From Tamarix chinensis (taxonomy: Eukaryota > Streptophyta > Magnoliopsida > Caryophyllales > Tamaricaceae): 64,000 nucleotides of DNA. The notes beneath the pieces were generated by a model that worked only from the letters and a program-made list of their open reading frames with translations, searched no databases and was not told the origin of the DNA. Position numbers and translations under genes: made by a program. Positions 1 through 13,438 of the stretch are shown piece after piece. The DNA lies in assembly GCA_030549775.1 (NCBI GenBank), contig CM060173.1:34905110-34969109 (forward strand), given 5' to 3'. Each line of letters begins with the position of its first letter. Position 1 is the first letter of the stretch.

Positions 1-2512
1 AAACACATACAATAACACAATTGGCATGGTGTAATACATTTAGATATATATAGGAGGATTGATACAAATTAATAATTTAGATAATCAAATGTCATCAAGG
101 CCATAAACTACTCATATTTTTTCATCTGGGACAACTAAAAACTTATCAAACAAACAAACCAGGGATTCTCTCTAAAATATGATTAGGAACAACCCCAACC
201 CAAAAACCATAAGGCATCATACAAACACATGAGATAAACATGAAATGTACACGAGATGATCGCAATATAATAGCCATGATAGGTAAACAATAATCACCAC
301 ACTACATACTATTCATGTCATATTCATTTAAAACATGATAACACTCATCAACCAAGCATCCAAAGATGCACTCTAACATATTATATAGAACAAAACTTCT
401 ACACAACAACCATAACCTTCACAACGTAACTCATATCTCAACATCAATCCCAATAGAGTTCACAACAATACAAGTAAGAATCGAATGTACAATAACAATT
501 ATAGGTAGGCATGAAGGCTGCCACAAAAACCACGGGTAGGTACAAGGGTTGCTATTGACTAGTCCAATAATCTAACAATAATCATTCCTAATCAAATCAT
601 GCCATTTCTATTTTTATTTACTTTAGGGGATACGATAACAATCTGGAGACAACAAAGTACACTAGTCATACCAGTGCCTAAGGCATCACGGTACCCTCAC
701 AACCATCCAACCTAGAGGCATAATAGCACTCTGGTCACATAGGCACACAAGGCTACACAATACCCTCCTAACCTAGGACACCGAACCCTTAAGTGTCGAT
801 ACCACCTATGGGTCTATAGGTCACCTATAGAGTACATTAGGGCCTTACTAGGGCACAACCAGTACACTAGAAAACCAAATAAATCGATGACTCCTACATT
901 ATCTCTAATGTAGCTACCCCTAGAGAGAAATTATTTAAAAACTCAAGGTCTTCCATTTTACGTATTAGTATTTTATAAGTTTATCACATAAATGACATAG
1001 TGCATAATTATTCCTATTTTCATACTTATCCATTTTTCCTTTATTTTCAGTTATCTAAGTCAACCCTAAGGTGCGTAATCAAAAATAAGGTAAAAGTCCA
1101 CACTAAGGTCAACTTATTAAAAAATAAGCCATCCTATGTCCAATTATACACATTTGGATGCCTTAGGCCAAAAATGACAAAAATGCCCCTAGGACCAATA
1201 ATTATCCGATTATCATCCATTTAAATACTAAATCTATTTTATTTACTAATTTATTATGAAAAGGCTAAAATAAAATAATTTAATTATTTATTATGCTATT
1301 TAAATTATTAGATATGCCAAAATACTATTTTACCCTTATACATGTTTTTGCATACAAAACCCTATCATATACTTTTAAAATGTCCAAAACACATGATCAC
1401 ATAATCAACAACATATAATACATATTAGACATGACAATCAGGATAAATATCATAATACACTAAAAATGACTAACTTACCCATAGGGCACACGTCCATAAT
1501 TATTATTCCATAATTATATCTAGACATGTTCATCCTATTATTTTATACATACTTAATACACAATATTTTTCAGCCATTAGAATCATGTTAATTATACTTT
1601 CATACTCAAAATATTTTACATCAGATAACATACTCAATTTATTGATATTCATGGTAAGAACAAATAAAACGTAATTATAATGTAATGAATTATGCTTAAC
1701 ATATTTCACGCAAAAAAAAACCCTAATGTGATATCAAATAATATTTATCATTTTAGAACAGTATAATCGCTACCTAAATTCTGACGAAAACACAAAATAG
1801 TAGTATCATACTAAAGTTATTGTATCCCGCTAGTCAACTTTTGTACCTAAAAATAATAAAACATTTATCGAATTAATATTTACAAAATAAAATAATAATT
1901 ATAATATTAAAATATTTATTTTTTAAAAATGACTAAAATACCCTTACTTAATACTAATATGTACAAAAATTTATATAACCCAAAATATTCCACTTAAGCT
2001 GCATGTGTAGCATGAGGACTGCGTGAACACGGGGCTGCATGCATAGGATGGATACGGTGGAGATGACTCGTAGTCATGATGTTGGTCTGCTGTAGGGTGG
2101 TGATATAGGGACTAGGCATGGCTGGTAGTGGCTAAGGCGGTGCTATTAGGGTAAGCTAGTTGGAAATGGCAAGGTGTCGGGATGGGTGGCTCGAGTGTAG
2201 ATAGGTGGTTGCAAGCAAGGATATTAGGCGACGGGGAATGGTGCCGTAGGGGATGCGTGACAGTGGTGTGCTTGGTTGTTCGGGCTCGGTGGTGACATCT
2301 GTGAAGGGAGGTGTAGGTCAGGGATGCATGTAGGGAGAAAAGGGGTGGTGGTTCCACTGTGTGTAAAAGGTGCAAAATGAGAGGAGCTAAAGGCAGGAAG
2401 GGGCGATGGTGAATAGGGGCTTAAAATACCTTATTTTTAGGAACCCTAATTAAAACTAATAATTACTTGAAATTAGTTATAATTATTATTTTAGGAGGTT
2501 CAGTATTAAAAG

Positions 2513-2543
<31 letters not shown>
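2513..2543. repeat. (TTG)n microsatellite
   Basis: About ten TTG units, running into a short ATT tract, inside nested LTR copy E. Confidence 0.95.
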
Positions 2544-5164
2544 ATTTTATTATTATTACAATGGTTTAGATATAAAAATAATGAGGTTAAAAAGTTAATA
2601 TAAATTGAACTATTAATTTTAATCCTAGTTTATACCCATAAATATTAGCTTAATTATTTTATTAATAATCTCGACCTGGAACCAAAATAAATCTCAAAAA
2701 TTTATTCCCTATTATTTGATATTATTCGTTTATATTAAATCCATCCCAATCCTAATTATTTTTCCCAAATTATCTTTCGATCCGGTACCCTAATCTACCT
2801 GAACTAAATTTAAAATAAAAATACACATATAAAATATATATTTTCTTACCCTCTCTCTCTCCCTCCACCCCTCTACTAGATGAAATCCCTTCCCCCTAAA
2901 TACTCTCCCTGTCTCCCTCATTTTCTTACCTTACTCAACCATTACCTTATCTTTGTAGTTATACATACATATTCATGCTACATACATTCTCCTGCATGCA
3001 CATTCCCGAGCCAAAACCCAACCCCTACACTATATATAAACAACCCTACTATCCCAACCTCTCTACCCCTTTGCCCATGCACCTAACCCCTTCCCCATCT
3101 GTTTTGTTTGATCATCTAGTACCACCCCAGCCTTCCCCACCACCTAGCAGCCAACCATCTCCACCACTTCACAACTACCAAACCTAGCCCACCATTCTCC
3201 TCCTCCATTTTTCCCGTAGCCGACCAGCCCCCCATGTAGCTACCCTCAACACATAGCCCCAACTCCCACAACTCCCATTCTCCTCCTCCCTGTTTCTTGC
3301 CATTTCTTGTGCAACCCATCATCTAGCACCCTAACCATCCCAGCAGCCCCTACTTCACTTCCCTCCTACTTTCCTCGTCTAGCCATGACTCCTAAGCCCC
3401 ATCATCCCTTGCAACCAACCCAACACACCAAAACCATCATCACATAGCACCACCACTACCTCACCAAACAACCTCCAATGCACCTCCTCCACCAAACCCA
3501 GCCCACCATTCTCCTCCTCCATTTTTCCCGCAGCTCACCAGCACCCTCAACTACAGCCTCACCACCAGCCTCTAGCACAGTACCTAGCCCAACCATCACC
3601 ACCAACTCTACTGACCACCACCACTACCGTCCTTTCTTTCCCCCTACCTCACTCGACTAACCTCTCACCCAAAACCTAAGCCTTCTATGCATGCATGGCT
3701 CATGCTACTATGTAGCGTGAGTTATGTATGTTGTGTTAATAAATTTTTGTACCAATATTAAATGTAAGGATATTTTGGTAATTTTAAAAAATATTTTTAT
3801 ATTATAATTATTATTCTATCTGATAGATATTAATTTGGTATTTTTTTAATTATTTTTAGGTACGAACGTTTAATTAGCAGGACATAATAAATTTCAATGG
3901 AAATCGCTAATTTTAAAATTTTGCTAGAATTCATGTAAAATTATATGATAGCATAGTACCTTACTAAAATGACAAATATTATATGATAGCACATTCCGAT
4001 TTTTGGTGCATGAAATATGTTAAGCATGATTTATTTTGATATAATTATGTGTTAATTATTATTATTATCAAAGCCAATAAAATGAGCATGTTATTTGATG
4101 TAAAATATTCTAGGTACGAAAGTATGATTAAAAATTATTCTAATGATGGAAAAATATTTTGTATGACAATTATGTGTAAAATAATAGGTTGAGCATGCTT
4201 AGATATAATTGTGGGATAATTATTATAGATGTGTGCCCTAAGGGTAATTTAGTCATTTTTCCTGAAAATCATGTCTAATATGTATTATCTGTTATTGATT
4301 ATGCGATCATGTGTTGTCTACGTTTCAAAAGTATATGATGGTGTTATGTATGTAGAAACATGGGTAAGGGTAAAATGGTCTTTTAATATAGCTAGTAATT
4401 TAAATTGTATAATAAAAAATTTGATTATTTTGTTTTAGTCTTTTTATGACAAATTAATAAATAAAATGGAATTAGTGTTTAAATGGATGATAATCTAATA
4501 ATTATTGGCATTTTGTCATTTCGATCGAATGTTCCCAAACATGAATAATTGGACATAGGATGGCCTTAGACTTGTAGTAGGTTGACCTTATTGTTGACTT
4601 TGACCTCATTTTAGACCATTGACCATAGGATTGACTTGGATAATTGGTAATAAAAGAAAATAAATAAGTATGGAAATGAGAATAAATATGCAATGTGTGT
4701 TACTTGTAATTACCTTATAAAAATAGTAATACATAAAGTGGAAGACCTTGAGTTTGGAAATGGTTTCTCTTTAGGGGTAGCTATCCTAGATATGGATTAG
4801 GAGTCCTCAATTTTTTTTTATTTTCTTATGTGCCGGTTGTGCCCTAGTAAGGCCCTAGTCTACTCTATAGGTGACCTACGGGCCCTATAGGGGGTATCAA
4901 TACTTAAAGATTACATGTTTGAGGTGAAGAGGGTAGTGTGTGCCTTGGGCATCAATATAACTAGAGTGCTATTATGCCTCTAGGTTGGATGGTTGGAGGG
5001 TATCGTGATGCCTTGTGCGCCGGTATGACTGGTGTACTATTATATCTCTAGGTTATTATTATATCCCCCTCAAGTAAATAAATATGGAAATGATCTGATC
5101 ATATTGAAATGATTATTGTTTGATATTGGATTGCTTTCAATAGTAGCTTTTATGCCTACTTGTT

Positions 5165-5465
5165 TTAGTATTATGTCTGTAAGTATACTTGTGACGTTAT
5201 AAATTTTATTATGTTGTACCTATAAGTACACTTGTGATGTTATAAATTTTATTAAACTATACCAATAAGTATACATGTAATATTATGGATTTCATCATAT
5301 TATACCTGTAAGTGTACCTATGAGGTTACGGATTTTATTATCCTATATCTGTAAGTACATATATGATGTTATGTATTTTATTATATTATACCCGTAATTA
5401 TACATGTGATGTTATGGATTTTGTTATAGCTTACCTGTGAATATACCTGTGGTATTATAAATTTA
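5165..5465 (+). repeat. Tandem repeat of about 46 bp in LTR copy E
   Basis: About six to seven imperfect units run head to tail. Each carries a core like ACCTGTAAGTATAC, then TGATGTTATGGATTTTATTA. Two or three diverged units of the same motif occur in reverse orientation in the LTRs of the 9.5-kb element (near 39410-39530 and 44930-45040), so this array expanded in copy E. Confidence 0.8.
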
Positions 5466-6069
5466 GTCGATTTTTATGCTAAGATATGAGTCATGTTATG
5501 AATGTTATAATTATTATGCTGGAGTTTGGGTTCTAATTATTACTTTTGAGAGCATCTCTGGCATGTTAGCCTTAAAGCCATTTTAGACAAATAAAAATGA
5601 GTAGTAGGTGACCTTAATTGAATTTGAGTGTCTAAATGATTACTATATATCAATCCTCATACGAATACTTAAATATCCTATACATGTTAGTTGTATGCCT
5701 TACATGTGCTCGATGATAGTTTTTCATATTAGTTGGGCATAAAAGGTTCTTCAGTACTATAATACTAACGTGTTCCATTTCATGGTCCCCTGCCTATTCA
5801 ATGGGCAGTCTTTACCTTGCAGAACTACTTTGAGGGTAAGTTCTGATGAATTCAAATAGAGGGTTGAGAGTTAAGACTATCTGGTGTTCGCCTCGACTTC
5901 TTTTGATTCGGATATTTCGTGGAATCTTAAGTCCCTTATTATTTCCCTTTGTTATATTGCAACTCTTTTCCTGATCTTTTGTATTTATCAGGACAGTGTA
6001 ATTTATAATGAAATTTCCATCCTACCTTCATTATAATGTTATTTAAGTAAATTGATGTTTTAGCTTTAT

Positions 6070-6127
6070 CACTTAGTATAAGAATGATAGGGGATGCCAT
6101 ACTTATACAGAGTGTAATAGTAACACA
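6070..6127 (+). other. Conserved LTR hairpin and GTAACAC box (copy E)
   Basis: Arms 6070-6082 (CACTTAGTATAAG) and 6102-6114 (CTTATACAGAGTG) pair over 13 positions with one mismatch and one G-U pair. A TAGTAACACA box follows. Equivalent structures with other arm sequences occur in the other long LTRs. Confidence 0.65.
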
Positions 6128-7170
6128 AGTTGATTTTGTAATTAATGCTTTTATACAATAAAAAATTTTAGTAGTAAAAATGGGGGTGTTACAGGCTATG
6201 CACACAGGAAGAATAGGGGGAGGAGATGATGGCTAGAAGATGGTTCACTGTTCGTGGTTGCTGGTTGTTGGATGTAAGTCGACGGTGCTGGAAGTGGAAG
6301 TGGGATGGCTCAGAAGTAGAAGAAGTAGAAGGGAGGTGCAGGATGGTTGGTTGCAGGGGTGTTGTTGCACTAGGAAAGTACTGTAGAGGGATAGAGTTTT
6401 TTGAGGTAATGCAAGGAGAAGAAGAGGAGGAAATTTGTGGAGGAGCTAGAGATGGGAAGGCTGCAACACGTGGAAGGAGGTGAAGGCAATGGTGGTTCGG
6501 CGATGGGGATATAAAACTAGGTAAAGGAATCGTGTAGCAAGGATGGGTTGGGTTATAGGTGAAGCAAATGCATAAGGGAGGAGGATGAGAAGGGAGCAAG
6601 GAGGATGGTGCTAGTGTGTTTGGTTCTCAAGGTGGCCGAGTCAAAAATGAATAGAGAGGGAAGGGGGTTCTTTGGTTGAGGGGGTGGTATGGGTGTGTTT
6701 GTTTATGTATATAGATGTATATGCAGATAGGTTGAGTTTAGTGAGTTAATAAAGGAGACTAGGAGTGTAGAATAGAAAATACAAATTATTTTTATTTTAG
6801 GTTTGGTTTTGGTAGGTTAGGGTATAGGATAAAAATATATCGAAAAAAATAATTCAATTTTAGATAGGTTAAAAAGAAACAGAAAAGGTAATAAAAATAA
6901 TCCAGGATAAATTTTATAAAATTATTTTCGGGATATGCATCAAAATATTCTTAGTAAAATAATTAAGATAAGATTTACGGATATAAACTATGATTAAATT
7001 TAATAACCTAATTTCTATCAAATTTTAACCTGACTTAATTTATATCTAAACCATCATAATAATACACATAATAATAATACTCATAATATTCAAGCTCCTA
7101 AAATAATTATTACCACTAATCACATATAATTATTAATTATAATTAAGGTTTCTAAAAACGAGATATTACA

Positions 7171-7982
7171 CCTAACCTATACCTCTTTATCTAATTCTTG
7201 ATGGCAGAATTAGAGTTTTACAAGTGTGTATGTGTACAAACGTGTGTATGTCACATTATAAGGAAATTAAAGAAGATAATTGGGTTAATTATATAATTAC
7301 TTAATTATATAATTTTGAATTTAATAAAGAAGAGGGAAGAAGTTGGTTGTTATATCCAACTCCCACTTTGCATGTGAAAGAGCATTAGGCACTTGAAAAG
7401 TGCCTTATTTTAGTTATGTACATAAGATACATATACTCCTGTCTTCTTTATTATTTTTAACCTTTTAACGTACACACATATATATAAATTAATAAGGAGA
7501 GAAGGCGAGGTATTTTCTTCATCATTTTTTTTTCTGATTTCTATGTGAAATTAATTGTGAAGAATAGACTCAAATAGGTCCATGTTCTTGTTTATCGTAA
7601 AGAAAGCACCCACCACCGGATATGAGAAAGAGGGAGTAGAACTGGCGATTATCATTTTGTTCATCGTTTCTAGAATTTTCTATATTAAAAATTCCATCAA
7701 CGGCCAGAGGTACACTATATATATATATATATATTCTTCTATAATCTTAATTATACATAAAGTTTATTAAATTCATGTATTACAAATTCACATGAATGTT
7801 AATTTTATCATGCATGAATTCATATTAATAATGTGTTAATTTTATGATTCATATCATATTATTGCCTAACAGTTTTTTCCCCTTTCTTTTCTAATGTGTG
7901 TGTTTACAAACACACACATAACATATAAAAAAAATAATTAACTTCTTTTGCTGTTGTTGGAATGCTTGTACAAAATATAATA
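7171..7982. other. Spacer shared by the two duplicated units
   Basis: This sequence lies between LTR G1 and the exon-3 copy. It is matched closely by 12412-13241. It contains TA-rich tracts near 7480 and 7720, a short ORF (7582-7709), and at its right end about 50 bases matching the 3' end of MSL intron 2, including the TTGCTGTTGTTGGAATG stretch also seen near 19510. I recognise no gene here. Confidence 0.6.
7582..7709 (+). other. Short ORF, possible first exon, unknown
   Basis: ATG at 7582 opens about 42 codons: a basic and polar start (residues 7-20) followed by a hydrophobic stretch (about residues 21-33) that could cross a membrane. A GTAC donor-like site follows AG at 7709. In the duplicated unit (about 12849-12970) the ATG reads TTG and the frame is broken by a deletion. 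I do not recognise the product. It may be a chance ORF or the remains of a first exon from outside the MSL gene. Confidence 0.2.
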
Positions 7983-8152
7983 TATGAAGTTAAATTGACT
8001 TCTGGCAAACAAATTTCTTAAAATTTGTGACCGATGAGGTAGTGGTGTACCCAAAATCAATTTTTTTCGGTAAGTCTATTATCAACAAGATTAAAAAATT
8101 GGTGGCTTGGATACCGAGGACTATCTTCATTTAACTTTTGAAAGTAATTTTG
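7983..8152 (+). pseudogene. Broken copy 1 of MSL exon 3
   Basis: The nucleotide sequence matches exon 3 of the MSL gene at 19555-19772. It starts at the same TATGAAGT acceptor-side boundary and is preceded by the same intron sequence, so it arose by DNA duplication and not from an mRNA. Recognisable remnants encode the DKSIINK segment and the following GGLD segment. It has a 4-base deletion near the start (GCGA missing after GAAGT-AA), further small deletions (for example after ATCAACAAGATTAA), and stops in all frames. It cannot code for a channel segment. The same 4-base deletion is in copy 2 at 13242. Confidence 0.8.
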
Positions 8153-8184
8153 ATTGGGTTTGAAAAACCTATATTACTAAAATG

Positions 8185-9027
8185 TTGCAGCTATTGGGAA
8201 GAGACTATGGCAGATGATGTACAATAAGTAGACTCTTTGGATTAAATGGGTACATGGAAATTACATCAAGGGTGCAAGGTTGAGTGAAGTTCAAAGTAAA
8301 TCTCAGTAATCTTGGATGTTTAGAAGAATCCTTAATCTCGTAAATGGCTTACTTGATGCAATCCAGCAGGGAGAAGGTTTAACTAAAGGGATTTATAAAA
8401 CAAGAAAAATTTATGACATGATCCAGTTGTAAGAGGATATCAAACCTTGGCATAAGCTGGTGTGGAAGCATGCAGGACTTCCCAGACATAAAATTATTCA
8501 CTCGCTTCTAAACAAAAAGGCATTTCTTACTCGAGATAGACTTGTGAAATGGGGTGCTACTACTGATTTGAATTGTGGCATCTGTTCCTAGGATCAGGAA
8601 TATTGGACCCATCTTTCTATCCATTGCTCTTTTGCTAGAGACCTTTGTAACAATTTGTGTAATTAGTTAGGCATTTGTCCACCTTTCTCTACATAGGATC
8701 ATCTACAAACCTAGATTATCCAAAGGAAGCAATATAGAAGAGGAGAACATGAGGCTATGAGGATGATGACTACTGCAATTATTTACATGATTTAGCAAGC
8801 AAGGAACAAAGCCATCTTCCAAGCTAAAGATCCTCATGTAAAGAAAGTGAACCAAGAAATTATCCTTGAAATTTTCATTGGTCTCAGTTCGTTCAAGAAG
8901 AAGGAGAAATGTGGAGCTTTTTTAGATAGACTTGATAGATTTGTCTAATATATTTTGTGTCTTTTGATGCTTTGATGTACATACTGTCCATTTTGGTAAT
9001 TAATGAAAATTTCAATTACTTACCAAA
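8185..9027 (+). mobile_element. Decayed LINE 3' fragment
   Basis: Translation on the plus strand, with several in-frame stops, gives the C-terminal part of a plant LINE ORF2. It starts with the segment after the reverse transcriptase (LWIKWVHGNYIKG), then a zf-RVT-like region with KLVWK, LTRDRLVKWG and a C-x2-C start, then RNKAIF. The 3' end shows the PolII-like TTTTGGTAATTAATGAAAATTT and the short A-rich end ACCAAAAAA near 9027. Endonuclease and most of the reverse transcriptase are absent, so it is a 5'-truncated copy. It lies between the two duplicated LTR/exon-3 units. Confidence 0.75.
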
Positions 9028-9044
9028 AAAACTAATTGAGAAAG

Positions 9045-12000
9045 TAGCATGAAACACATACAATGATACAACCGGCATAGTGTAAGACATTTAGATATAC
9101 ATACGAGGATTAATACACATGAATAATTTAGATAATCAAATGTCATCAAGGCCATACAATGCTCATATTTGTTCATTTGGGACAACTAAAAACTTATCAA
9201 ACAAACATACCTTGGATTCTCTCTGAAATATAATTAGGAAAAACCCCAACCTAATAACCATAAGGCATCATACTAACACATGTGATAAACATCGAAACGT
9301 ACATGAGATGATCGCAATATAATAGCCATAGGTAAACAATAATCACTGCACTACATACTATTCATCTATGTTCATTTAGATCATGATAACACTCATCAAT
9401 TAAGAATCCAAAGATGCTCTCTAAAGTAATAAATAGAACAAAACTCTAACACAACAACCATAACCTTCACAACATAACTTACATCTCAACATCAATCCCA
9501 ATAGAGTTCACAGCAATAGAAGTAAGATTTGAATGTATAATAATCATCACAGGTAGGAATGAAAGCTACCACCAATACCATAGGTAGGCTCAAGGGCTAC
9601 TATTAACCAATCCAATAATCCAATAATAATCATTCCAAATCAAATCAGGTCATTTCCATTTTTATTTACTCAAGGGAGATACCATAAAAATTACGAGACA
9701 AAAAAGTACACCAGTCATACTAACGCCCAAGGTATCACGGTACCCTCCCAACCATCTAACCTAGAAGCATAACTACACTATGGTCTTACTGGCACACAAG
9801 GCTACACAGTACCCTCCTTACTTGAGACACCTAATCCTTAAGTATTGATACTCCCTCTAGGGCCTTTAGGTCACCTATAGAGTAGAGTAGGGCCTTATTA
9901 GGGCACAACCGGTACACTAGAAAACCAAATAAATCAAGCACTCCTACCTCGTCTCTAGTGTAGCAACCCCTAGAGAGAAATCAATTACAAACTCTACGTC
10001 TTCCATTTTACGTATTAGTATTTTATAAGATGATCACAGATATCACATATTGCATAATTATTCCTATTTTCATACTTATCCATTTTTCCTTTATTTTCAA
10101 TTATCTAAGTCAACCCTAAGGTCCAAATTCCAAAATAAGGTTCAAGTCAACACTAAGTTCATCCTCTACCTAATTATTCATATTTGGGCACATTAGGTAG
10201 AAAATGACCAAAATGCCCCTAGGCTAATATTTATTTCATTATCATCCATTTAAATGCTAAATCCATTTTATTTATTAATTTGTCATAAAAAGGCTACAAA
10301 AAAAATTATTTATTTATTATGTAATTTAAGTTATTAGATATGCCAAAAGACTCTTTTACCCTTATACATGTTTTTGCCGATAAAACCCTATCATACACTT
10401 TTAAAATGTCCAAAACACATGATCGCATAATTACAAATAGATAATACATATTAGACACGACTTTCAGGATAAATATTATAATATACTAAAAATGACTAAA
10501 TTGTCCATAGGGTACACGTCCATAATTATTATTCTACAATTATATCTAAGCATATTCACCGTAATATTTTATACATACTTATCACATAATAGTTTTTATC
10601 CATTAGAATAATTTTAATCATACTTTGTTACTCAAAATATTTTACATCAGGTAACATGTTCAATTTACCTATTTTCACGATAAGAACAAATAAAACATAA
10701 TTATAACGTAATGAATTATGCTTAACATATTTCATGTACAAAAATCCTAATGTGTTGTTATACAATATTTATCATTTTAGTATAACAATTACATGAATTC
10801 CAACAAAAATGTAAAATATTAGTATCCTACAAAAATTATCGAATCCCACTAGTCAACTTTTATTCCTAAAAATAATACCAAATTTATCGAATTAATATTT
10901 ACCAACTAAAATAATAATTATAACATTAAAATATTTATTTTTTAAAATTACTAAAAAACCCATAATTAATACTAATATTTACCAAAATTTATATCACCCA
11001 AAATATTCCACTTATGCTGCACATGCAGCTTGAGGGCTGCTCGAATAAGGACCTGCATGAGTGGGATGGTTGGGGTGGAGATGACTGGCGCTGATGGCAC
11101 TGGTTAGTTGTAAGGTGGTGATGTAGGCGCTAGTCACGACTGGCAGTGGCTAAAGTGGTGCTATTGGGGTGTGCTGGGTGGAAATGGCAAGGCATAGGGA
11201 TATGTGGCTCTAGTGCAGAGGGGTGGTTACGGGCAAGGCTATTAGGTGATGGGAAGTGGTGTAGAGGCTGGTTGGTGCCATGGGGGAATGGTGGAGATAG
11301 TGTGTTTGGTTGTTGGGGCTCGATGGTGATAGCTACGAAGGGAGGTGCAGGTAAGGGATGCATATAAGAAGAAGAGGGGTGGTGGTTCCATTGGGTGTGG
11401 AAAGGTGCAAGAGGATAGGAGCTAAAGGTAGGGGGCGATGGTGGACAAGGACTATGCACGTAGGAAGAAGAGGGGGAGGATATGATGGCTAGAAGATGCT
11501 TTAGTGGTGGTGGTTGCTGGTTGTTGATTGTAGGTCGATGGTGTTGGAAGTGAAGTGGGATGTGTCGGACGTAGAAGAAGGAGAAGGGAGGTGTAGGATG
11601 GTTGGTTGCTGGGGTGGTGCTGCACTGGGATGGTGTTGTAGGGGGGATAGAGTTGGTTGAGGTAATGCAAGGATAAGAAGAGGAGGAAAGTGGTGGACAA
11701 GCTAGAGACGGAAAAGCTGCGATGGGGGAAGGAGGTGAAGGATAGGGTGGTTGGGTGATGGGGAAACAAAATGGGGGTAGAGGAGTGGTGAAGAAAGGAT
11801 GGGCTGGGTTACGGGTGAAGAAAATGAATAAGGGAGGAGGATGAGAAGTAAGAAGGGAGGAAGGTGGTGGTGTGTTTGGTTCTTGGGGCGGCTGAGTCGA
11901 ATAAGAATAGAGAGGGAAGGGGGTTCTTTGGTTGAGGGGGTGGCATGGGTGTGTGTGTTTATGTATATAGATGTGTATGTAGATAGGTTGAGTGTAGTGA

Positions 12001-12411
12001 GTTAATGAAGGAGACGAGGAGGGTAGAATAGAAAATATATAATATTTTTATTTTAGGTTTAGTTTGGGTAGGTTAGGGTATAGGATAAAAATATATCGGA
12101 AAAAATATTTTAATTTCAGATAGGTTAAAAAGAAATAGAAAGAGTAATAAAAATAATCTAGGATAAATTTTAGAAAATTATTTTTGGGATATGGATCGAA
12201 AGATTATCACTAAAATAACTAGGTTAAGATTTACGAATATAAACTAGGATTAAATTTAATAACCCAATTTCTATCAAATTTTAAGTTGATTAAATTTATA
12301 TCTAAACTGTCATAATAATACTCATAATATTCAAGCTCCTAAAATAATTATTACCACTAATCACATATAATTATTAATTATAATTAAAGTTTCTAAAAAC
12401 GAGATGTTACA
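9045..12411 (-). mobile_element. Long LTR, family 1, copy G2 (duplicate of G1)
   Basis: This runs parallel to G1 from the same internal point (AAACACATACAAT) through to the terminus GATGTTACA at 12411, without the 3.77-kb insertion. Its left part (the U5 end) is missing: LINE sequence abuts at about 9030-9045. The flanks after the LTR (CCTAACC...) are the same as after G1, so it was copied together with its flank by segmental duplication and did not insert independently. ORFs at 11130-11459, 11146-11367 and 11452-11769 are low-complexity LTR sequence. Confidence 0.8.
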
Positions 12412-13241
12412 CCTAACCCATACCTCTCTATCTAATTCTTGATGATAGAATTAGTGTTTTACAAGTGTGTATGTATACAAACGTGTGCATGTCACATGAT
12501 AAGAAAATTAAAGAAGATAATTGAGTTAATTATATAATAACTTAATTCTATAATTTTGAATTTAATAAGGAAGAGGGAAGAAGTTGGTTCTTATCACCAA
12601 CTCCCACTTTGCACGTGAGAGAGCATTAGGCACTTGAAAAGTGCCTTATTTTTCTTTTGAATATAAGTGACATGTATTTTAGTTATGTACATAAGATACA
12701 TATACTTCTGTCTTCTTTGTTATTTCTAACCTTTTAACTTACACACATATATACGTTCATATGGAGAGAAGGCGAGGCAATTTCTTCTACATTTTTTTTT
12801 TGTGATTTCTATGTGAAATCAATTGAGAAGAAGAGACTTAAATAGGTCCTTGTTCTTGTTTATGATAAAGAAAGCACCGACCACCGGATATGAGAAGGAG
12901 AGAGTATCATTGTGTTCATCGTTTCTAGAATTTTCTATGTTGAAAATTCCATCAATAGTTAGAGGTACGGTATATATATATATATAATTATATAATCTTG
13001 ATTACGTATAAAGTAAATTAAATTCATATATTAGAATTTCACATGAATTTTAATTTAATTGTACATGAATTTATATTATTAATATATTAATTATATGATT
13101 CATGCTATATTATTGCCTAACGGTTTTTTCTCCTTTCTTTTCTAAAATGTGTGTTTACCCACACACAGACACATAACATAACAGATAAATAAATAGTTGA
13201 CTTCTTTTGCTGTTGTTGGAATGCTCGTAAAAAATATAAAA
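12412..13241. other. Spacer, second copy
   Basis: Duplicate of 7171-7982. The short ORF of the first copy is destroyed here (TTG for ATG and an internal deletion). The last 50 or so bases match the end of MSL intron 2. No gene is seen. Confidence 0.6.
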
Positions 13242-13438
13242 TATGAAGTTAAATCCACTTGTGGCATACAACTTTCTTTGAAGTTGAGACCAATGAGGTA
13301 GTGGCGTACCCAAACTCAGCTTCGTTCGATAAGTCTATTATCAACAAGATTAACGAAAATGGTGGCTTGGATACCGAGGACCATCTTCAGTTCACTTTCG
13401 AAAGTAAATCAGAATATCGAAAGATCGCGGAACTCAAG
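13242..13438 (+). pseudogene. Broken copy 2 of MSL exon 3
   Basis: This is better preserved than copy 1. Read from about 13260 it encodes a segment closely resembling exon 3 (ETNEVVAYPNSASFDKSI, then NENGGLDTEDHLQFTFES and YRKIAELK). The 4-base deletion just after the acceptor-side boundary puts this frame out of register with any upstream exon. The match ends at about 13438, where the real exon has LTDRIDEQ. An open frame continues to 13555, but nothing after 13438 resembles MSL. No exons 1, 2 or 4 accompany it. It lies about 600 bp upstream of the MSL start codon. Confidence 0.8.

Larger units (their letters stand above)
2422..6193 (+). mobile_element. Solo LTR, family 1, copy E, nested in G1
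   Basis: This is an insertion of about 3.77 kb, absent from the duplicate LTR at the matching point (about 11450). It begins TAAAATACC, a decayed form of the family start TGTAATACC, and ends GGGGGTGTTACA. A GGCT-like sequence flanks both ends, and the intact site at about 11450 reads GGACTATG, so a decayed 5-bp target duplication is likely, but its exact frame is unclear. It has the internal marks of the family: a pyrimidine-rich block (2850-3660), the CTCTATAGGTGACC segment near 4861, and the 3'-end hairpin and box at 6070-6127. ORFs at 2880-3187 and 3478-3660 fall in the C-rich block and are judged noncoding. Confidence 0.8.
1..7170 (-). mobile_element. Long LTR, family 1, copy G1 (partial, interrupted)
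   Basis: This is a minus-strand LTR with no coding capacity. It aligns by eye, in the same orientation, with the two LTRs of the complete element at 38676-48215. Window base 1 corresponds to about 39157 there, so roughly 480 bases of the U5 end lie outside the window. The right edge is the LTR terminus ending in ATATTACA at 7170, equivalent to GGGGTATTACA in the complete element. No internal region, PBS or polypurine tract follows it, so it is a solo or truncated LTR. Positions 2422-6193 are a later insertion. Short ORFs on the minus strand at 2112-2375 and 6189-6599 are C-rich low-complexity LTR sequence, not genes. The duplicate at 9045-12411 is the same LTR without the insertion. Confidence 0.8.

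Noticed and set aside
2880..3660. Proline- and serine-rich ORFs in C-rich blocks (also near 6189-6599, 11130-11769, 30294-30961, 36620-37723, 48218-48751)
   Set aside because: They recur in pyrimidine-rich parts of every long LTR, are not conserved in frame between copies, and have no domain.
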